Of a stretch of 64,000 bases of DNA, positions 17,464 to 27,699 are shown piece after piece. Position 1 is the stretch's first letter. Every line of letters begins with the position of its first letter. The DNA is taken from contig NZ_LNYZ01000014.1 in the NCBI RefSeq assembly GCF_001468065.1, positions 49,999 to 113,998 on the forward strand. Reading direction: 5' to 3'. The DNA comes from Legionella steigerwaltii. Lineage in GTDB: Bacteria > Pseudomonadota > Gammaproteobacteria > Legionellales > Legionellaceae. The notes beneath the pieces are model-generated. The model was not told the origin of the DNA. It saw only the letters and a list, made by a program, of their open reading frames with translations, and searched no databases. Made by a program: the position numbers and the translations under genes.

Positions 17464-17634
17464 AAACGTCTATAACGGCCGTATTCAATGTTTGATTTTA
17501 GAGGATAATTTACATTATCGTCCTTTCTAGATCGTAATGAATCATGTTAGTGATTTACAAATGTTTATGGCATAATTGCCCTTTTTTTATTGATATATCG
17601 TTCATACGCGGTTGTTGAAACGAGGAGCAGGTTT

Positions 17635-19449
17635 ATGTGTGGGATTATTGGCGCTGTATCTGAAAGGGATATCAGTAAAATTTTACTGGAAGGATTACGT
17701 CGTTTGGAATATAGAGGTTATGATTCTGCCGGGATTGCGGTAATCGATAATCAAGAACATTTAAAACGCGTACGAATTCAGGGTAAGGTACAAAATTTAG
17801 CTAATGCGATGCAAGAAACTGCTATTGCTGGTAATACCGGGATTGCGCACACAAGATGGGCGACACATGGTAAACCTTCTGAGCAAAATGCACATCCTCA
17901 TTTATCCCACGGACAAATTGCTTTAGTACACAATGGTATTATTGAAAATCATGAAAAATTGCGCCATGAGTTAATGATGAAAGGCTATCAGTTCACTTCT
18001 GAAACCGATACAGAGGTAGCTGCACATTTAATTCATTACTATTATCAACAGAGTGAAAATTTACTCGAAGCAGTACAAACCGCTGCTGCAGAAATGGAAG
18101 GTGCGTTTGCTTTAGGTGTTATTCATCAACAAAGACCAATGGAGCTCGTTGCTGTTCGTAAAGGCAGTCCCTTGGTTGTCGGTTTGGGTATTGGTGAGAA
18201 TTTTATCGCTTCTGATGGGCTGGCATTAAAGTCTTTTGCACAATCAGTGATCTATTTAGAAGAAGGTGACAGTGCCTTTGTTACTTCAAAAAGCATAGTA
18301 ATCTATGATTCATCGAAATCAGTTGTTGAGCGCCCTCTTCATCCTTTAACAAGTGATGCTGAAACGGTAAGCAAAGGACCTTATCGACATTTTATGCTCA
18401 AAGAGATCTTTGAGCAATCTAAGGTACTGACTGATACTTTGGAGGGTCGAGTCAATAGTATCGAAGTACTTAAAGCCAGTTTTGGTGAACGAGCCTCTCA
18501 TATATTTCCAATGGTAAAACAAATCCATATTGTTGCCTGTGGTACCAGTTATCATGCCGGGATGATTGCCAAATATTGGTTGGAGTCTCTAGCTGGATTG
18601 CCCACTCAAGTTGAAATCGCTAGTGAATATCGTTATCGCGATGTTGTCGTACCTCAAGATACTTTATTTATTACTGTTTCCCAATCAGGAGAAACGGCAG
18701 ATACACTCGCTGCCTTGCAAAAAGCAAAAAGTATGGATTATTTGGCTACTTTGGCTATTTGTAATGTTGCAACAAGTACTTTAGTCAGGGAAGCAGATTG
18801 TGTGTTCCTAACTCGTGCTGGAGTTGAGATTGGTGTGGCGTCTACTAAAGCATTTACCACTCAATTAGCTGCATTTTTGATGTTAGCCGCATCGCTATCT
18901 CATGATAATCGGGCTAATGAAGTCTTAAAACAATTGCAAGAGCTGCCTGCATGTTGTGAGCGAGCATTAAAGATGAATGAGGAAATCGAAGAGCTTGCCT
19001 CCTTATTTGTTAATAAAGCACATGCTTTATTTTTAGGCCGTGGAGTTCAGTACCCAGTCGCTCTTGAAGGTGCTTTAAAATTAAAGGAAATTTCTTATAT
19101 TCACGCGGAAGCTTATCCTTCCGGAGAATTAAAACATGGCCCCTTGGCTTTAGTTGATGAAAACATGCCTGTGGTTGCTGTTGCTCCTAATGATGAACTT
19201 TTGGATAAATTAAAATCCAATTTACATGAAGTGAGTGCTCGCGGTGGTCAATTGTTTGTTTTTGTTGATAACAGTCAAAACTGGCAAGCAAATGGAGCTC
19301 GCTTAATTAAAGTACCTTACTGTGGTTTATGGGTTGCTCCAATCGTTTATACGATTCCTTTGCAGTTATTGGCTTATCATGTTGCTGTTGCTAAAGGTAC
19401 TGATGTTGATCAACCACGTAATCTTGCCAAATCAGTGACGGTTGAGTAA
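17635..19449 (+). CDS. glmS: Glutamine--fructose-6-phosphate aminotransferase (isomerizing)
   Basis: Makes glucosamine-6-phosphate, the entry to UDP-GlcNAc for peptidoglycan and LPS. I start at the ATG at 17635 (604 aa), preceded by GAGGAG, because maturation must expose the catalytic Cys2 (MCGIIGAV). The N-terminal class II glutaminase domain (about 1-235) is followed by two SIS domains (about 285-420 and 455-590; VSQSGETADT is seen in the first). The protein ends LAKSVTVE as in other GlmS. An upstream in-frame ATG at 17590 would bury Cys2 and is rejected. I saw no glmS ribozyme, as expected in gamma-proteobacteria. Confidence 0.96.
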   Translation: MCGIIGAVSERDISKILLEGLRRLEYRGYDSAGIAVIDNQEHLKRVRIQGKVQNLANAMQETAIAGNTGIAHTRWATHGKPSEQNAHPHLSHGQIALVHNGIIENHEKLRHELMMKGYQFTSETDTEVAAHLIHYYYQQSENLLEAVQTAAAEMEGAFALGVIHQQRPMELVAVRKGSPLVVGLGIGENFIASDGLALKSFAQSVIYLEEGDSAFVTSKSIVIYDSSKSVVERPLHPLTSDAETVSKGPYRHFMLKEIFEQSKVLTDTLEGRVNSIEVLKASFGERASHIFPMVKQIHIVACGTSYHAGMIAKYWLESLAGLPTQVEIASEYRYRDVVVPQDTLFITVSQSGETADTLAALQKAKSMDYLATLAICNVATSTLVREADCVFLTRAGVEIGVASTKAFTTQLAAFLMLAASLSHDNRANEVLKQLQELPACCERALKMNEEIEELASLFVNKAHALFLGRGVQYPVALEGALKLKEISYIHAEAYPSGELKHGPLALVDENMPVVAVAPNDELLDKLKSNLHEVSARGGQLFVFVDNSQNWQANGARLIKVPYCGLWVAPIVYTIPLQLLAYHVAVAKGTDVDQPRNLAKSVTVE

Positions 19450-19547
19450 TAATGTGGCGGTTTTTTAAACGACTCACCCGGAACGGTCAGTAAGGTTTAG
19501 GGGGAGGTAATCAGATTGTTCTATATTTATGTTTTACGGGGATGTAA

Positions 19548-21890
19548 ATGACTCAAGAGATGTTGAGATTAGCTGCGATTATTGCGCAAGAAATTAAAGT
19601 GAAACCAGCGCAGGTAGAAGCAGCCATTCGTCTGCTCAATGAGGGGGCAACAGTTCCTTTCATTGCTCGTTATCGCAAGGAAGCCACCGAAGGACTAGAT
19701 GATGTGCAACTTCGCTTTATTGATGAACGTGTACTGTATTTGCGTGAATTAGATGAGCGTCGCGCTGTAGTGTTGCAGTCCATCCGAGAGCAAGAGAAAC
19801 TAACTCCCGAGCTTGAAAAGAGCATTTTGGCTGCAGACACTAAAACACGTCTTGAAGATTTATATCTGCCCTTTAGACCCAAGCGTCGGACTAAAGCACA
19901 AATTGCCATAGAAGCAGGCTTAGATCCATTAGCTCAGACACTTTGGAAAAATCCTGATCAGGATCCTGAAGAACTAGCCATTCAATTTATCAATCCTGAA
20001 GCAGGTGTTGATGATGCAAAAGCAGCATTAGAAGGTGCACGACACATATTAATGGAGCATTTTGCTGAAGATGCTGATTTAATTAACGAGCTGCGCGAAT
20101 ACTTGTGGCAGCATAGTATCGTCAAATCAATAGGCAGTTCCAAGAAAAAAGAAACTGTAAACAAGTTTTCAGATTACTTTGATTATGCTGAAGCGATTAA
20201 AAAGATCCCTTCGCATCGTGCTTTAGCTTTATTCCGCGGCCGTCGAGAAAGTGTTTTACAAGTGAGTCTCACTTTACCCGAACACGACGCCACGTATGGT
20301 GAAAATAAATTAGCTGAGCATTTCAATATTGCTGACCAACAAAGAAAAGCTGATAGTTGGTTGCTTGAAACAGTACGCCTGACTTGGAAGATAAAATTAT
20401 TTACTAAGTTAGAGTTGGAATTACTCACTCGCCTACGAGAAATGGCAGATGAAGAAGCAATAAAAGTATTTTCTAGAAATTTACGTGACTTGTTACTGGC
20501 TGCGCCAGCTGGTCCACAAATCACCATTGGTCTTGATCCTGGAATCAGAACAGGTGTTAAAGTGGTTGTCGTTGATGCAACCGGCAAGTTATTGGATTAC
20601 ACCGTTATTTTTCCATTTGCGCCACAGAATGAGTGGCATCAAGCAATAACTGATTTGGCTAAATTAGCAGCAAAATATCAGGTTAACTTAATCAGTATTG
20701 GTAATGGAACAGGCTCTCGTGAAACAGAACGTTTGGTAAGTGATTTAGTAAAAATGTACCCAGACTTAAAATTAACTAAAGTGATTGTGAGTGAAGCAGG
20801 TGCATCGGTTTACTCCGCTTCGGAAATTGCTTCTCAGGAATTCCCTGATTTAGATGTTACTTTGAGAGGGGCTGTTTCTATTGCACGTCGACTCCAAGAT
20901 CCTCTTGCTGAATTAGTCAAAATCGAAGCCAAATCGATTGGAGTAGGCCAATACCAACATGATGTCAATCAAACTCGTTTGGCACGTTGTCTGGATGGTG
21001 TGGTAGAAGATTGTGTGAATGCCGTTGGTGTTGATGTAAATACTGCTTCGGCTGCTTTATTATCCCATGTCTCTGGTCTTAATGAGTCTCTTGCCAAAAA
21101 TATAGTGCTTTATCGTGATGAACATGGGGCATTTAAAAACCGGATGGAATTAAAAAATATAAGTCGTATGGGTGAAAAAGCATTTCAACAAGCAGCAGGC
21201 TTTTTACGCATCATGCACGGAGATAATCCTTTGGATGCCTCTTGTGTTCATCCAGAAGCTTATCCTTTAGTAGAAAAAATTATTGCAGATAAAAAAATTG
21301 ATATTAAAAAACTGATAGGCAATAAAGACGTATTACACAGTGTGAATGCAGAACAATTTGTTGATGAGCAATTTGGTTTGCCTACAATAAGAGATGTGTT
21401 GCGTGAATTGGAAAAGCCTGGCCGTGACCCCAGACCGGAATTTAAAACCGCACAATTCAAGGAAGGCGTTGAAGACATCGAACATTTACACGAAGGGATG
21501 ATCCTTGAAGGAGTCGTCAGTAATGTAACTAACTTCGGTGCTTTTGTGGATATTGGAGTTCATCAGGATGGCTTGGTGCATATTTCAGCGATGACGAATA
21601 AATTTATTTCTGATCCACGTACCGTAGTGAAGGCCGGCGATATCGTGACGGTCAAGGTTATTGAAGTAGATAAAGAAAGAAAACGCATTGGCTTAAGTAT
21701 GAAACTGGAGGATGCACCTGCGAGCCAGCCTGTTAAAAAAGTTGCAAAAACATCTGAAGTGAAAAAGCAACCGCAAGTTAAAAAAGCAGAATATAAGAAA
21801 AAACCTGAGGCTAAAAAAGTTGAGCCGGTTAAAAAGACTGTATTCAATACAGCAATGGCAGATGCATTAGCGAAATTAAAACGTAATTAA
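19548..21890 (+). CDS. tex: Tex-family S1 RNA-binding protein
   Basis: 780 aa. Tex is a nucleic-acid-binding factor thought to assist transcription in many bacteria. The N-terminal helical region ([20 protein letters not shown]), the YqgF/RNase H-like core ([16 protein letters not shown]), helix-hairpin-helix segments and a C-terminal S1 domain (about 645-715; [19 protein letters not shown]) are present in order. The last about 60 residues are a Lys/Pro/Val-rich tail. The gene lies about 100 bases after glmS with no strong terminator between them, so co-transcription is possible. Length fits the family. Confidence 0.95.
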   Translation: MTQEMLRLAAIIAQEIKVKPAQVEAAIRLLNEGATVPFIARYRKEATEGLDDVQLRFIDERVLYLRELDERRAVVLQSIREQEKLTPELEKSILAADTKTRLEDLYLPFRPKRRTKAQIAIEAGLDPLAQTLWKNPDQDPEELAIQFINPEAGVDDAKAALEGARHILMEHFAEDADLINELREYLWQHSIVKSIGSSKKKETVNKFSDYFDYAEAIKKIPSHRALALFRGRRESVLQVSLTLPEHDATYGENKLAEHFNIADQQRKADSWLLETVRLTWKIKLFTKLELELLTRLREMADEEAIKVFSRNLRDLLLAAPAGPQITIGLDPGIRTGVKVVVVDATGKLLDYTVIFPFAPQNEWHQAITDLAKLAAKYQVNLISIGNGTGSRETERLVSDLVKMYPDLKLTKVIVSEAGASVYSASEIASQEFPDLDVTLRGAVSIARRLQDPLAELVKIEAKSIGVGQYQHDVNQTRLARCLDGVVEDCVNAVGVDVNTASAALLSHVSGLNESLAKNIVLYRDEHGAFKNRMELKNISRMGEKAFQQAAGFLRIMHGDNPLDASCVHPEAYPLVEKIIADKKIDIKKLIGNKDVLHSVNAEQFVDEQFGLPTIRDVLRELEKPGRDPRPEFKTAQFKEGVEDIEHLHEGMILEGVVSNVTNFGAFVDIGVHQDGLVHISAMTNKFISDPRTVVKAGDIVTVKVIEVDKERKRIGLSMKLEDAPASQPVKKVAKTSEVKKQPQVKKAEYKKKPEAKKVEPVKKTVFNTAMADALAKLKRN

Positions 21891-21900
21891 AAAGCTGGTG

Positions 21901-21989
21901 GTAGCCTGGGTGCAGCGCAGCGAAACCCGGGATGAGACGTTTTATTCATACCGGGAATCCTGGGTTTCGCTGCGCTGCACCCAGGCTAC
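21901..21989. repeat. GTAGCCTGGGT palindrome, copy 7
   Basis: 89-bp copy with ends GTAGCCTGGGTGCAGCGCAG and CTGCGCTGCACCCAGGCTAC, between tex and yciA. It is the last copy seen before the polysaccharide locus. Confidence 0.9.
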
Positions 21990-22018
21990 ACCTAACATAA
22001 AAAATACAATGGTGAATC

Positions 22019-22402
22019 ATGACCAATATCCCAAAGGGGGAGCTAACTATCCAAACTTTGGCAATGCCAGCAAGTACTAACGCTAATGGCGATATATTTG
22101 GTGGATGGATTGTGTCACAAATGGATTTGGCCGCAGGAATATTGGCGAAAAGATTGGCATTAGGACGTGTGGCTACGGTGGCTATTCATTCAATGAACTT
22201 TTTAAAACCAGTTCATGTGGGTGATCTTGTGAGCTGTTATGTCACTTTGGTAAAACAAGGCAACACGTCCATGACATTTAGTGTTGAAGTATGGGCACAT
22301 CCTGCAACTCAGGATGGGGCCTATCAAGTCACTGAAGGCATTTTTGTTTTTGTTGCCATAGATGAAGAAGGTAGATCAAGACAGGTGCCTAAAAAAATAT
22401 GA
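22019..22402 (+). CDS. yciA: Acyl-CoA thioesterase, YciA type
   Basis: Hot-dog-fold thioesterase that hydrolyses acyl-CoA. The 127-aa protein shows the family motif NGDIFGGWIVSQMDLAAG with the likely catalytic Asp36, then MNFLKPVHVGDLVSCY. Length is right for YciA. Its stop overlaps the next start as ATGA (22399-22402), so the downstream unknown gene is probably translated by coupling. Confidence 0.92.
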   Translation: MTNIPKGELTIQTLAMPASTNANGDIFGGWIVSQMDLAAGILAKRLALGRVATVAIHSMNFLKPVHVGDLVSCYVTLVKQGNTSMTFSVEVWAHPATQDGAYQVTEGIFVFVAIDEEGRSRQVPKKI

Positions 22403-24036
22403 CTCATAATTCGTCAGATCTGCACCACCTACTCACGGAAATGGCTACCCTCATTGAACAAAATGCGGAACCGGATCCTCAGTTATATACTTTATTTTTT
22501 CAAGAACCCGAACTTGCTTTTAAATTAATTGATATCATCAATAACTTGGAAGAAAAGCTGGATGAAGGTCTTTCAGTTTATTCTGCATGTGTTTTTGCTT
22601 TAGATATTTGTGTTGCACAATTGCAGGGTGCAGCGGAATCAAATAATAAAATTACTGCAAAAGCATTAATTCAATTGATGACTCACTTAGCCGAAATGAT
22701 CAATTCGCGCAAACATACACTAAGTTTTTGGCTTCCTGTATTAAATTCCTTTTATGAATCGCATGTTGAATTAACTGAAGAGTTAAAAAACGCCTATTTT
22801 GATCTTGCTAGTGATGAGGAAGAAACGCTTCCTGAAGGCGAACCCATATCACATTTAGAAGCTATCCGTGATTTGATTCATGAGTTATCCGATCTTAATG
22901 TTTTTGAAATTGCGGAAAATTTTTTCGCGCAGAGTTATGCTATGCCAGCGGATTTTTTTATCGATCTTATGGTTGATTTGTATAATATTGAAGAGGGGGC
23001 CGATATTGCCTTACTCATTTTATTGCATCCTAAGGCTGAAGTTCGCGACATTGCAATTAACACATTGGGTCAAATTATAAATTTTGTTACCCTATCTTCT
23101 ATATCGCTTTCACGGTTGCAGACAATTAAGTATTGGTATCCAGAGCGTTATCATGCACTTTTTAATTCCTGGATAAAAACACAACGCAAAAAAGGGGTTG
23201 TATTTGCGCCCGAACCCGAAATGGCTCAAGTGACTATTAGAGCTACTGAAGTGGATGGTACGGGCTCACAAGGCATTTTTCTGCATGTACGTAAACGTAG
23301 AAAGAATAGGCTGTGCGGTTTGTTATTAAAGTATGATTTAGGAATTAAAGATGCATGGATAACGCCTACTCTATCCGCAAAAGATGTAAAAGATTATTAC
23401 AATAAGGCTTTTGATGAGAATGTAACTCTTCGTGACGTCGATTTATCTTATTTCACCATGATGGTGGAGCATTTCTTAGCAGTCTCAATAGAAAAGGACG
23501 AGATTCCTAATGTTCAATTTTTAGAGATTCAAGAATTGTTGGGAATTCGTTTACGACCAGTGACACTGGATTTAGATTATCTCTTTGAACAAATGAGTGT
23601 CCAAATCACGCCATTTACCCCGGAAGTGATTTCTGAATCCCTACGCCGCTCAAAATCATGGCTTAAAAGTAAATCGTTTACTGAATCCTGGTACTTGGAA
23701 AATCCTTTAGTTGATAAGATTGTCAATCACAACAGCAGTTTTGTTGATGGAATTAGAGTGTGTCGTATGGAAGATGCCATAGATGCAGTATTTTCTGAAG
23801 AAATGGAAGTACATCGTGATAGATGGCAATTTCACTTTTTGTGGATTGCTTTATGGATGAAAGCTAAAGAAAAACGAAATGAGAAAATATGGCGCGATAG
23901 TTTTCTGATTGCTTATACCATTTATAAAGGGACACCTTTGAAAGAGATTCCTGTGATGCAAGAGATTTGCCGACAAACGGTGATTAATAGTGTGGAAACC
24001 ATGCAGGATAGACGAACACACTTGAGTCAGGAATAA
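22399..24036 (+). CDS. Unknown 545-aa cytoplasmic protein coupled to yciA
   Basis: I do not recognise a family. The protein is acidic and mostly helical, without a signal peptide or membrane segment. The region around LLHPKAEVRDIAINTLGQI (about 208-226) looks like a HEAT-type helical repeat. A middle part (about 270-300) is beta-like, with a basic patch HVRKRRKNRLCG at about 295-306. The start ATG overlaps the yciA stop by four bases, tying its expression to yciA. Codon use does not look different from its neighbours. The strict overlap suggests a conserved partner gene of the thioesterase, but function is unknown. Confidence 0.8.
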   Translation: MTHNSSDLHHLLTEMATLIEQNAEPDPQLYTLFFQEPELAFKLIDIINNLEEKLDEGLSVYSACVFALDICVAQLQGAAESNNKITAKALIQLMTHLAEMINSRKHTLSFWLPVLNSFYESHVELTEELKNAYFDLASDEEETLPEGEPISHLEAIRDLIHELSDLNVFEIAENFFAQSYAMPADFFIDLMVDLYNIEEGADIALLILLHPKAEVRDIAINTLGQIINFVTLSSISLSRLQTIKYWYPERYHALFNSWIKTQRKKGVVFAPEPEMAQVTIRATEVDGTGSQGIFLHVRKRRKNRLCGLLLKYDLGIKDAWITPTLSAKDVKDYYNKAFDENVTLRDVDLSYFTMMVEHFLAVSIEKDEIPNVQFLEIQELLGIRLRPVTLDLDYLFEQMSVQITPFTPEVISESLRRSKSWLKSKSFTESWYLENPLVDKIVNHNSSFVDGIRVCRMEDAIDAVFSEEMEVHRDRWQFHFLWIALWMKAKEKRNEKIWRDSFLIAYTIYKGTPLKEIPVMQEICRQTVINSVETMQDRRTHLSQE

Positions 24037-24077
24037 AGGATTCATGTTTATGGAAATTATGAATTAAGGAGTAGTTC

Positions 24078-25349
24078 ATGACCAAACATTTAACATCCCG
24101 ATGGCATCTTCTTTTTTTGGCCACGATTGTTATTGGGATTGTTTCTGGTTTTGGTGGGATGTTTTTAGCTATATTATTGCATTTTATTCAACACCTTGCT
24201 TACGAGCACACTGTATTTCCTATTCTTGGAAATAAAAGTTTTTTATATGTTGTTAGTGATTCAACGGCACCCAGAAGAGTCGTCGCACTTCTGCTCTGTG
24301 GTTTTATTGCTGGATTTGGCTGGTGGGCGGTCTTTCGTTATGGTAGGCCCTTAGTCAGTATTGCCAATGCAATTAAATCTCCAAGGCCATATATGCCAGT
24401 CAAGACGACTTTAGCGCATGTATTTCTGCAAATTATTACTGTTGCTTTAGGGTCGCCAATGGGTCGTGAAGTTGCTCCTAGAGAATTTGGTGCAACCTTT
24501 GCGTGTTGGCTTACGAATAAACTGAAATTACATCCTAAAGAAAGTCAGATATTAGTGGCTAGTGCTGCTGGGGCAGGATTAGCAGCGGTCTATAATGTTC
24601 CTTTTGGTGGCGCGTTATTTACTCTAGAAGTATTACTTGGAAGTTTTCGATGGTTTGCGGTAATCCCAGCTATTACTACTTCTGCTATTGCTGTGGTTAT
24701 CTCTTGGATGGGGCTTGGAAATCAATCCATGTACCATATACCTATGTTAATTTTGGATTCTTCAGTAGTGATTTGGGCGATTATCGCAGGACCTATTTTT
24801 GGTTTTGCCGCCTATTGGTTTAAAGAAATTACCAACAGAGCACAACATAGAGCACCTCGTGACTGGAGGATTATCGTATTTTGCCTGTTCAATTTTCTCA
24901 TCATTGGCTTATTATCTATTTATTTTCCAGCAATATTGGGAAATGGTCGTTCGGCAGCACAGTTGGGATTTGATGGAAATATATTAGGCTTAAGTATTGC
25001 AGCAGTCTTATTCATACTGAGGGTGTTAATTGTATGCAGCAGCGTTCAAGCCGGTGCTTCGGGCGGATTATTAACCCCTTCTCTTGCAAACGGCGCTTTA
25101 TTGGCTGTTGTTCTCGGTACCCTTTGGAGTTATGTATGGCCGGGAATCTCGATATCTGCTTTTGCTGTTATTGGGGGAACAGCTTTTCTTGCTGCTGCTC
25201 AAAAAATGCCACTTACGGCAATTGTATTGATTATTGAATTTACTGGAATCAACTTTAGCTTTTTTATTCCTATTCTTTTTGCAGTAGCGGGTGCAATTAG
25301 TATGTTTAATTATTGTGTTAGTAGGCGTTTGGTCGTAGTTGTAACTTAA
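24078..25349 (+). CDS. ClC-family chloride channel / antiporter
   Basis: 423 aa with about 10-12 hydrophobic helices. ClC signatures are present but altered: GSPMGREVAPRE replaces the common GREGP motif while keeping the gating Glu, and GASGGLLTPSLANGA is the GxFxP-type region. The N-terminus is at the ATG at 24078, after AAGGAG. Family members move Cl- in exchange for protons or passively, often for acid resistance. No CBS domains are attached. Which ion is carried cannot be told; the changed second motif may mark a divergent subgroup. It is the last gene before the polysaccharide locus. Confidence 0.9.
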   Translation: MTKHLTSRWHLLFLATIVIGIVSGFGGMFLAILLHFIQHLAYEHTVFPILGNKSFLYVVSDSTAPRRVVALLLCGFIAGFGWWAVFRYGRPLVSIANAIKSPRPYMPVKTTLAHVFLQIITVALGSPMGREVAPREFGATFACWLTNKLKLHPKESQILVASAAGAGLAAVYNVPFGGALFTLEVLLGSFRWFAVIPAITTSAIAVVISWMGLGNQSMYHIPMLILDSSVVIWAIIAGPIFGFAAYWFKEITNRAQHRAPRDWRIIVFCLFNFLIIGLLSIYFPAILGNGRSAAQLGFDGNILGLSIAAVLFILRVLIVCSSVQAGASGGLLTPSLANGALLAVVLGTLWSYVWPGISISAFAVIGGTAFLAAAQKMPLTAIVLIIEFTGINFSFFIPILFAVAGAISMFNYCVSRRLVVVVT

Positions 25350-25552
25350 GATATAGAATGTGATTACCTATTGGACTATGTCAATTTAATTATTTTTCGT
25401 TTTTGCAACACGGATCTTTATACTATATCTTAGGGCTACTTTATGATAAATTTACGACCCATATCATTTTTAAATTTATATACTAGGATTATTCGACTAA
25501 ATGAAAAAAGCTCAAAAATTAATCATTTAGGTCGAATTTTTAGGAGAATGGT

Positions 25553-26314
25553 TTGGAGAAAAGTGCAAGTTCTTTGGCACAAAAAGAGCATTACGAAAAG
25601 ATACACGATTTATATGAACAGCATTATTATGATGCAACGTCTATTGCGTTCAGGGAGCAATTTATCTATAAGCCCTTATTGAATAGCATTGATTTGAATA
25701 ACAAGCGAGTCGCGGATTTGGCTTGTGGAAGTGGTTATAATTCACTTTATCTAAAAAATAAATTTCCAGGGATTATTATTCATGGTTATGATATCTCTGC
25801 GAAGGCGTGCGCAGCCTATCGACAAATTGTAGGAAGTGAGGCGTATGAATTGGACCTTACTGTCCCTGCGACACTGAATCAACAATATGACTATGCCATA
25901 GTGGTTGGTGGTATTCATCATTGCATTGCCTCTTTAGAGAATACTTTTTTGAATATTTCGCAAATGCTAAAACCAGGTGGTAGTTTATTAATGTGCGAGG
26001 CAAGCAGTAGTTTTATGTTAGAGTCAGTACGGAAACTATGGTACAAAAAAAGTAAATATTTTGATGCTGACTCTGAGGAAGCACTAAGACATGATCTGTT
26101 GCACCAAAGTTTTGGAGCAGACTTTGAGGTTAAATTTTTAAAATATATGGGTGGTCCTGCATATTTTCTAATTCTGAATAGTTTAATTTTAAATTTGCCA
26201 CTATCGTTTAAAAAATTTATTTCTAAGCCATTATTCTTTTCTGAAAAGATTTATAATCTCTTGCCAGGGAATTTTTTCTTCCCCTATTTTTTAGCTGAGT
26301 GGGTAAGAAAATGA
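25553..26314 (+). CDS. Class I SAM-dependent methyltransferase
   Basis: 253 aa. Motif I is VADLACGSGYNSLYL at about residues 52-66, followed by an acidic loop (HGYDIS) and the post-I motif DYAIVVGGIHH. The start is a TTG at 25553 with AGGAG six bases before it; no in-frame ATG occurs early. First gene of forward block A of the polysaccharide locus. The stop overlaps the next gene's ATG by four bases. It probably methylates a sugar or a lipid-linked intermediate; the target is unknown. Confidence 0.82.
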   Translation: MEKSASSLAQKEHYEKIHDLYEQHYYDATSIAFREQFIYKPLLNSIDLNNKRVADLACGSGYNSLYLKNKFPGIIIHGYDISAKACAAYRQIVGSEAYELDLTVPATLNQQYDYAIVVGGIHHCIASLENTFLNISQMLKPGGSLLMCEASSSFMLESVRKLWYKKSKYFDADSEEALRHDLLHQSFGADFEVKFLKYMGGPAYFLILNSLILNLPLSFKKFISKPLFFSEKIYNLLPGNFFFPYFLAEWVRK

Positions 26315-26694
26315 TTCTTCAAGCAACGTTTGTGAATTATTCTTATATAGTATTGACGATTTTGTGTACAGTTTATGCGCAGTTGGTTATTCGATGGCAA
26401 ATGAAGTCAGCAGGTGCTTTACCACCGGGATTTTTATCCAAGATCATGTTTGTTTTTTTACAGTTTCTTAATCCATGGATTGTAAGTGTTGTCTTCGCAT
26501 CCACATTAGCAATAATCTCTTGGATGGCAGCAATGACTAAATTTGAAATTAGTTATGCGTATCCATTTTTGAGCTTATCTTTTATTTTTGTATTAATTTT
26601 TAGCTCGTTCATTTTAGGTGAATCATTAAATATATATAAAATTGCAGGCACTATTTTAGTGACTCTGGGTGTTATGGTTACTTTCAAAGGATAG
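26311..26694 (+). CDS. Small EamA/ArnE-like membrane protein, putative flippase
   Basis: 127 aa from the ATG at 26311, which overlaps the preceding stop as ATGA. Four hydrophobic helices (about 6-26, 44-66, 72-95 and 102-124) fit the small multidrug-resistance fold used by ArnE/ArnF, the flippase halves for undecaprenyl-phosphate aminoarabinose. The following gene is a GT2 enzyme of the polyprenyl-phosphate type and the large GT-C-like protein comes shortly after, so a role in flipping a lipid-linked sugar is likely. A partner subunit (ArnF-like) was not seen, so it may act as a homodimer. Confidence 0.75.
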   Translation: MILQATFVNYSYIVLTILCTVYAQLVIRWQMKSAGALPPGFLSKIMFVFLQFLNPWIVSVVFASTLAIISWMAAMTKFEISYAYPFLSLSFIFVLIFSSFILGESLNIYKIAGTILVTLGVMVTFKG

Positions 26695-26751
26695 CCAATT
26701 CGATTTTTTATTACGTTTGATGCAGTTTTTTAAAAGCTTTCAGGATAAAGA

Positions 26752-27699
26752 ATGACCGATATCAAGTCGAACAATGGATATGAATGGGAAAAACTTTTGA
26801 CCATAATTATCCCAGCATACAATGAGGAAGGGGGGATCAAAGCGACACTTGAGAGCTTACGAGCGAATCTTCCTCATGTAAATATTATTGTGGTAGATGA
26901 TCATAGTACTGACGCTACATTACACCAAGCGCTCCAAGCCCCGAATGTTCGAGTGGTGACACACTCCTATAATATTGGTTATGGTGGAGCGCTTAAAACA
27001 GGCATGGCTTTGGCAGATACAGAATATGTTGCCTGGTTTGATGCGGATGGAGAGCATCGAATAGAGGACTTAATCGGCATGGCTAATAAAATTCACTCTG
27101 AGGACTTACTCGCAGTTATTGGCCAAAGACCCTCTGGTACCTCCAGTCGTATAAGAACACTGGGTAAATTTCTCATTCGAATGATAGTCAGAACGATGAA
27201 AGTCAACGCTGGTCACGATTTAAATTGTGGTTTACGTGTCTTTAGAAGAGAAGTTATTTGCCGTTATCTTTTTGTTTTGCCTGATGGATACAGTGCGAGT
27301 TTAACTAGCCTTATGATCTTCTTGGAAAGAGAATATCCAATGGCTTTTTATCCGGTTAAGGTCAATTCGCGAATTGGTACGAGCAAAGTTAAATTGCGCG
27401 ATGGATTTAATACAATGGCTCTTGTTATAAGAATAACCACATTATTTGCTCCTCTTAAAATTTTCTTACGATCTGGAGTAATCATTTTTTCCCTGGGGGT
27501 GCTCTATAGCTTATATAAAGCGTTACAACTTGGAGTAGGTTTCCCAGTTGCAGGCGCAATATCAATCTTAGGGGGGGTCTTGTTAATGGCTGTAGGTTTG
27601 TTAGCGGATCAAATCAGCCAGCTCAGATTGATTCAACTTTCTTCAATAACTAATATGCCTTTTAGGCCTATAAAATCGGATATACAAACAAATGGATAA
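26752..27699 (+). CDS. GT2 glycosyltransferase, polyprenyl-phosphate sugar synthase type
   Basis: 315 aa. The GT-A domain opens with LLTIIIPAYNEEGGIKATLE; metal-binding FDADGEH lies at about residue 96. Two C-terminal hydrophobic helices (about 240-260 and 265-288) anchor it, as in GtrB/DPM1-type enzymes that load a sugar onto undecaprenyl phosphate. The next gene begins eight bases before its stop, so translation is coupled. Together with the small flippase and the GT-C-like protein it resembles a Gtr-type glycan-modification set. The sugar is not known. Confidence 0.88.
   Translation: MTDIKSNNGYEWEKLLTIIIPAYNEEGGIKATLESLRANLPHVNIIVVDDHSTDATLHQALQAPNVRVVTHSYNIGYGGALKTGMALADTEYVAWFDADGEHRIEDLIGMANKIHSEDLLAVIGQRPSGTSSRIRTLGKFLIRMIVRTMKVNAGHDLNCGLRVFRREVICRYLFVLPDGYSASLTSLMIFLEREYPMAFYPVKVNSRIGTSKVKLRDGFNTMALVIRITTLFAPLKIFLRSGVIIFSLGVLYSLYKALQLGVGFPVAGAISILGGVLLMAVGLLADQISQLRLIQLSSITNMPFRPIKSDIQTNG

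Noticed and set aside
21898..22080. Forward frame starting in the palindrome before yciA
   Set aside because: Consists of palindrome sequence running into yciA in another frame.
25443..25682. Possible small gene before the first methyltransferase
   Set aside because: It overlaps the TTG-started methyltransferase in another frame; the latter has clear SAM motifs.
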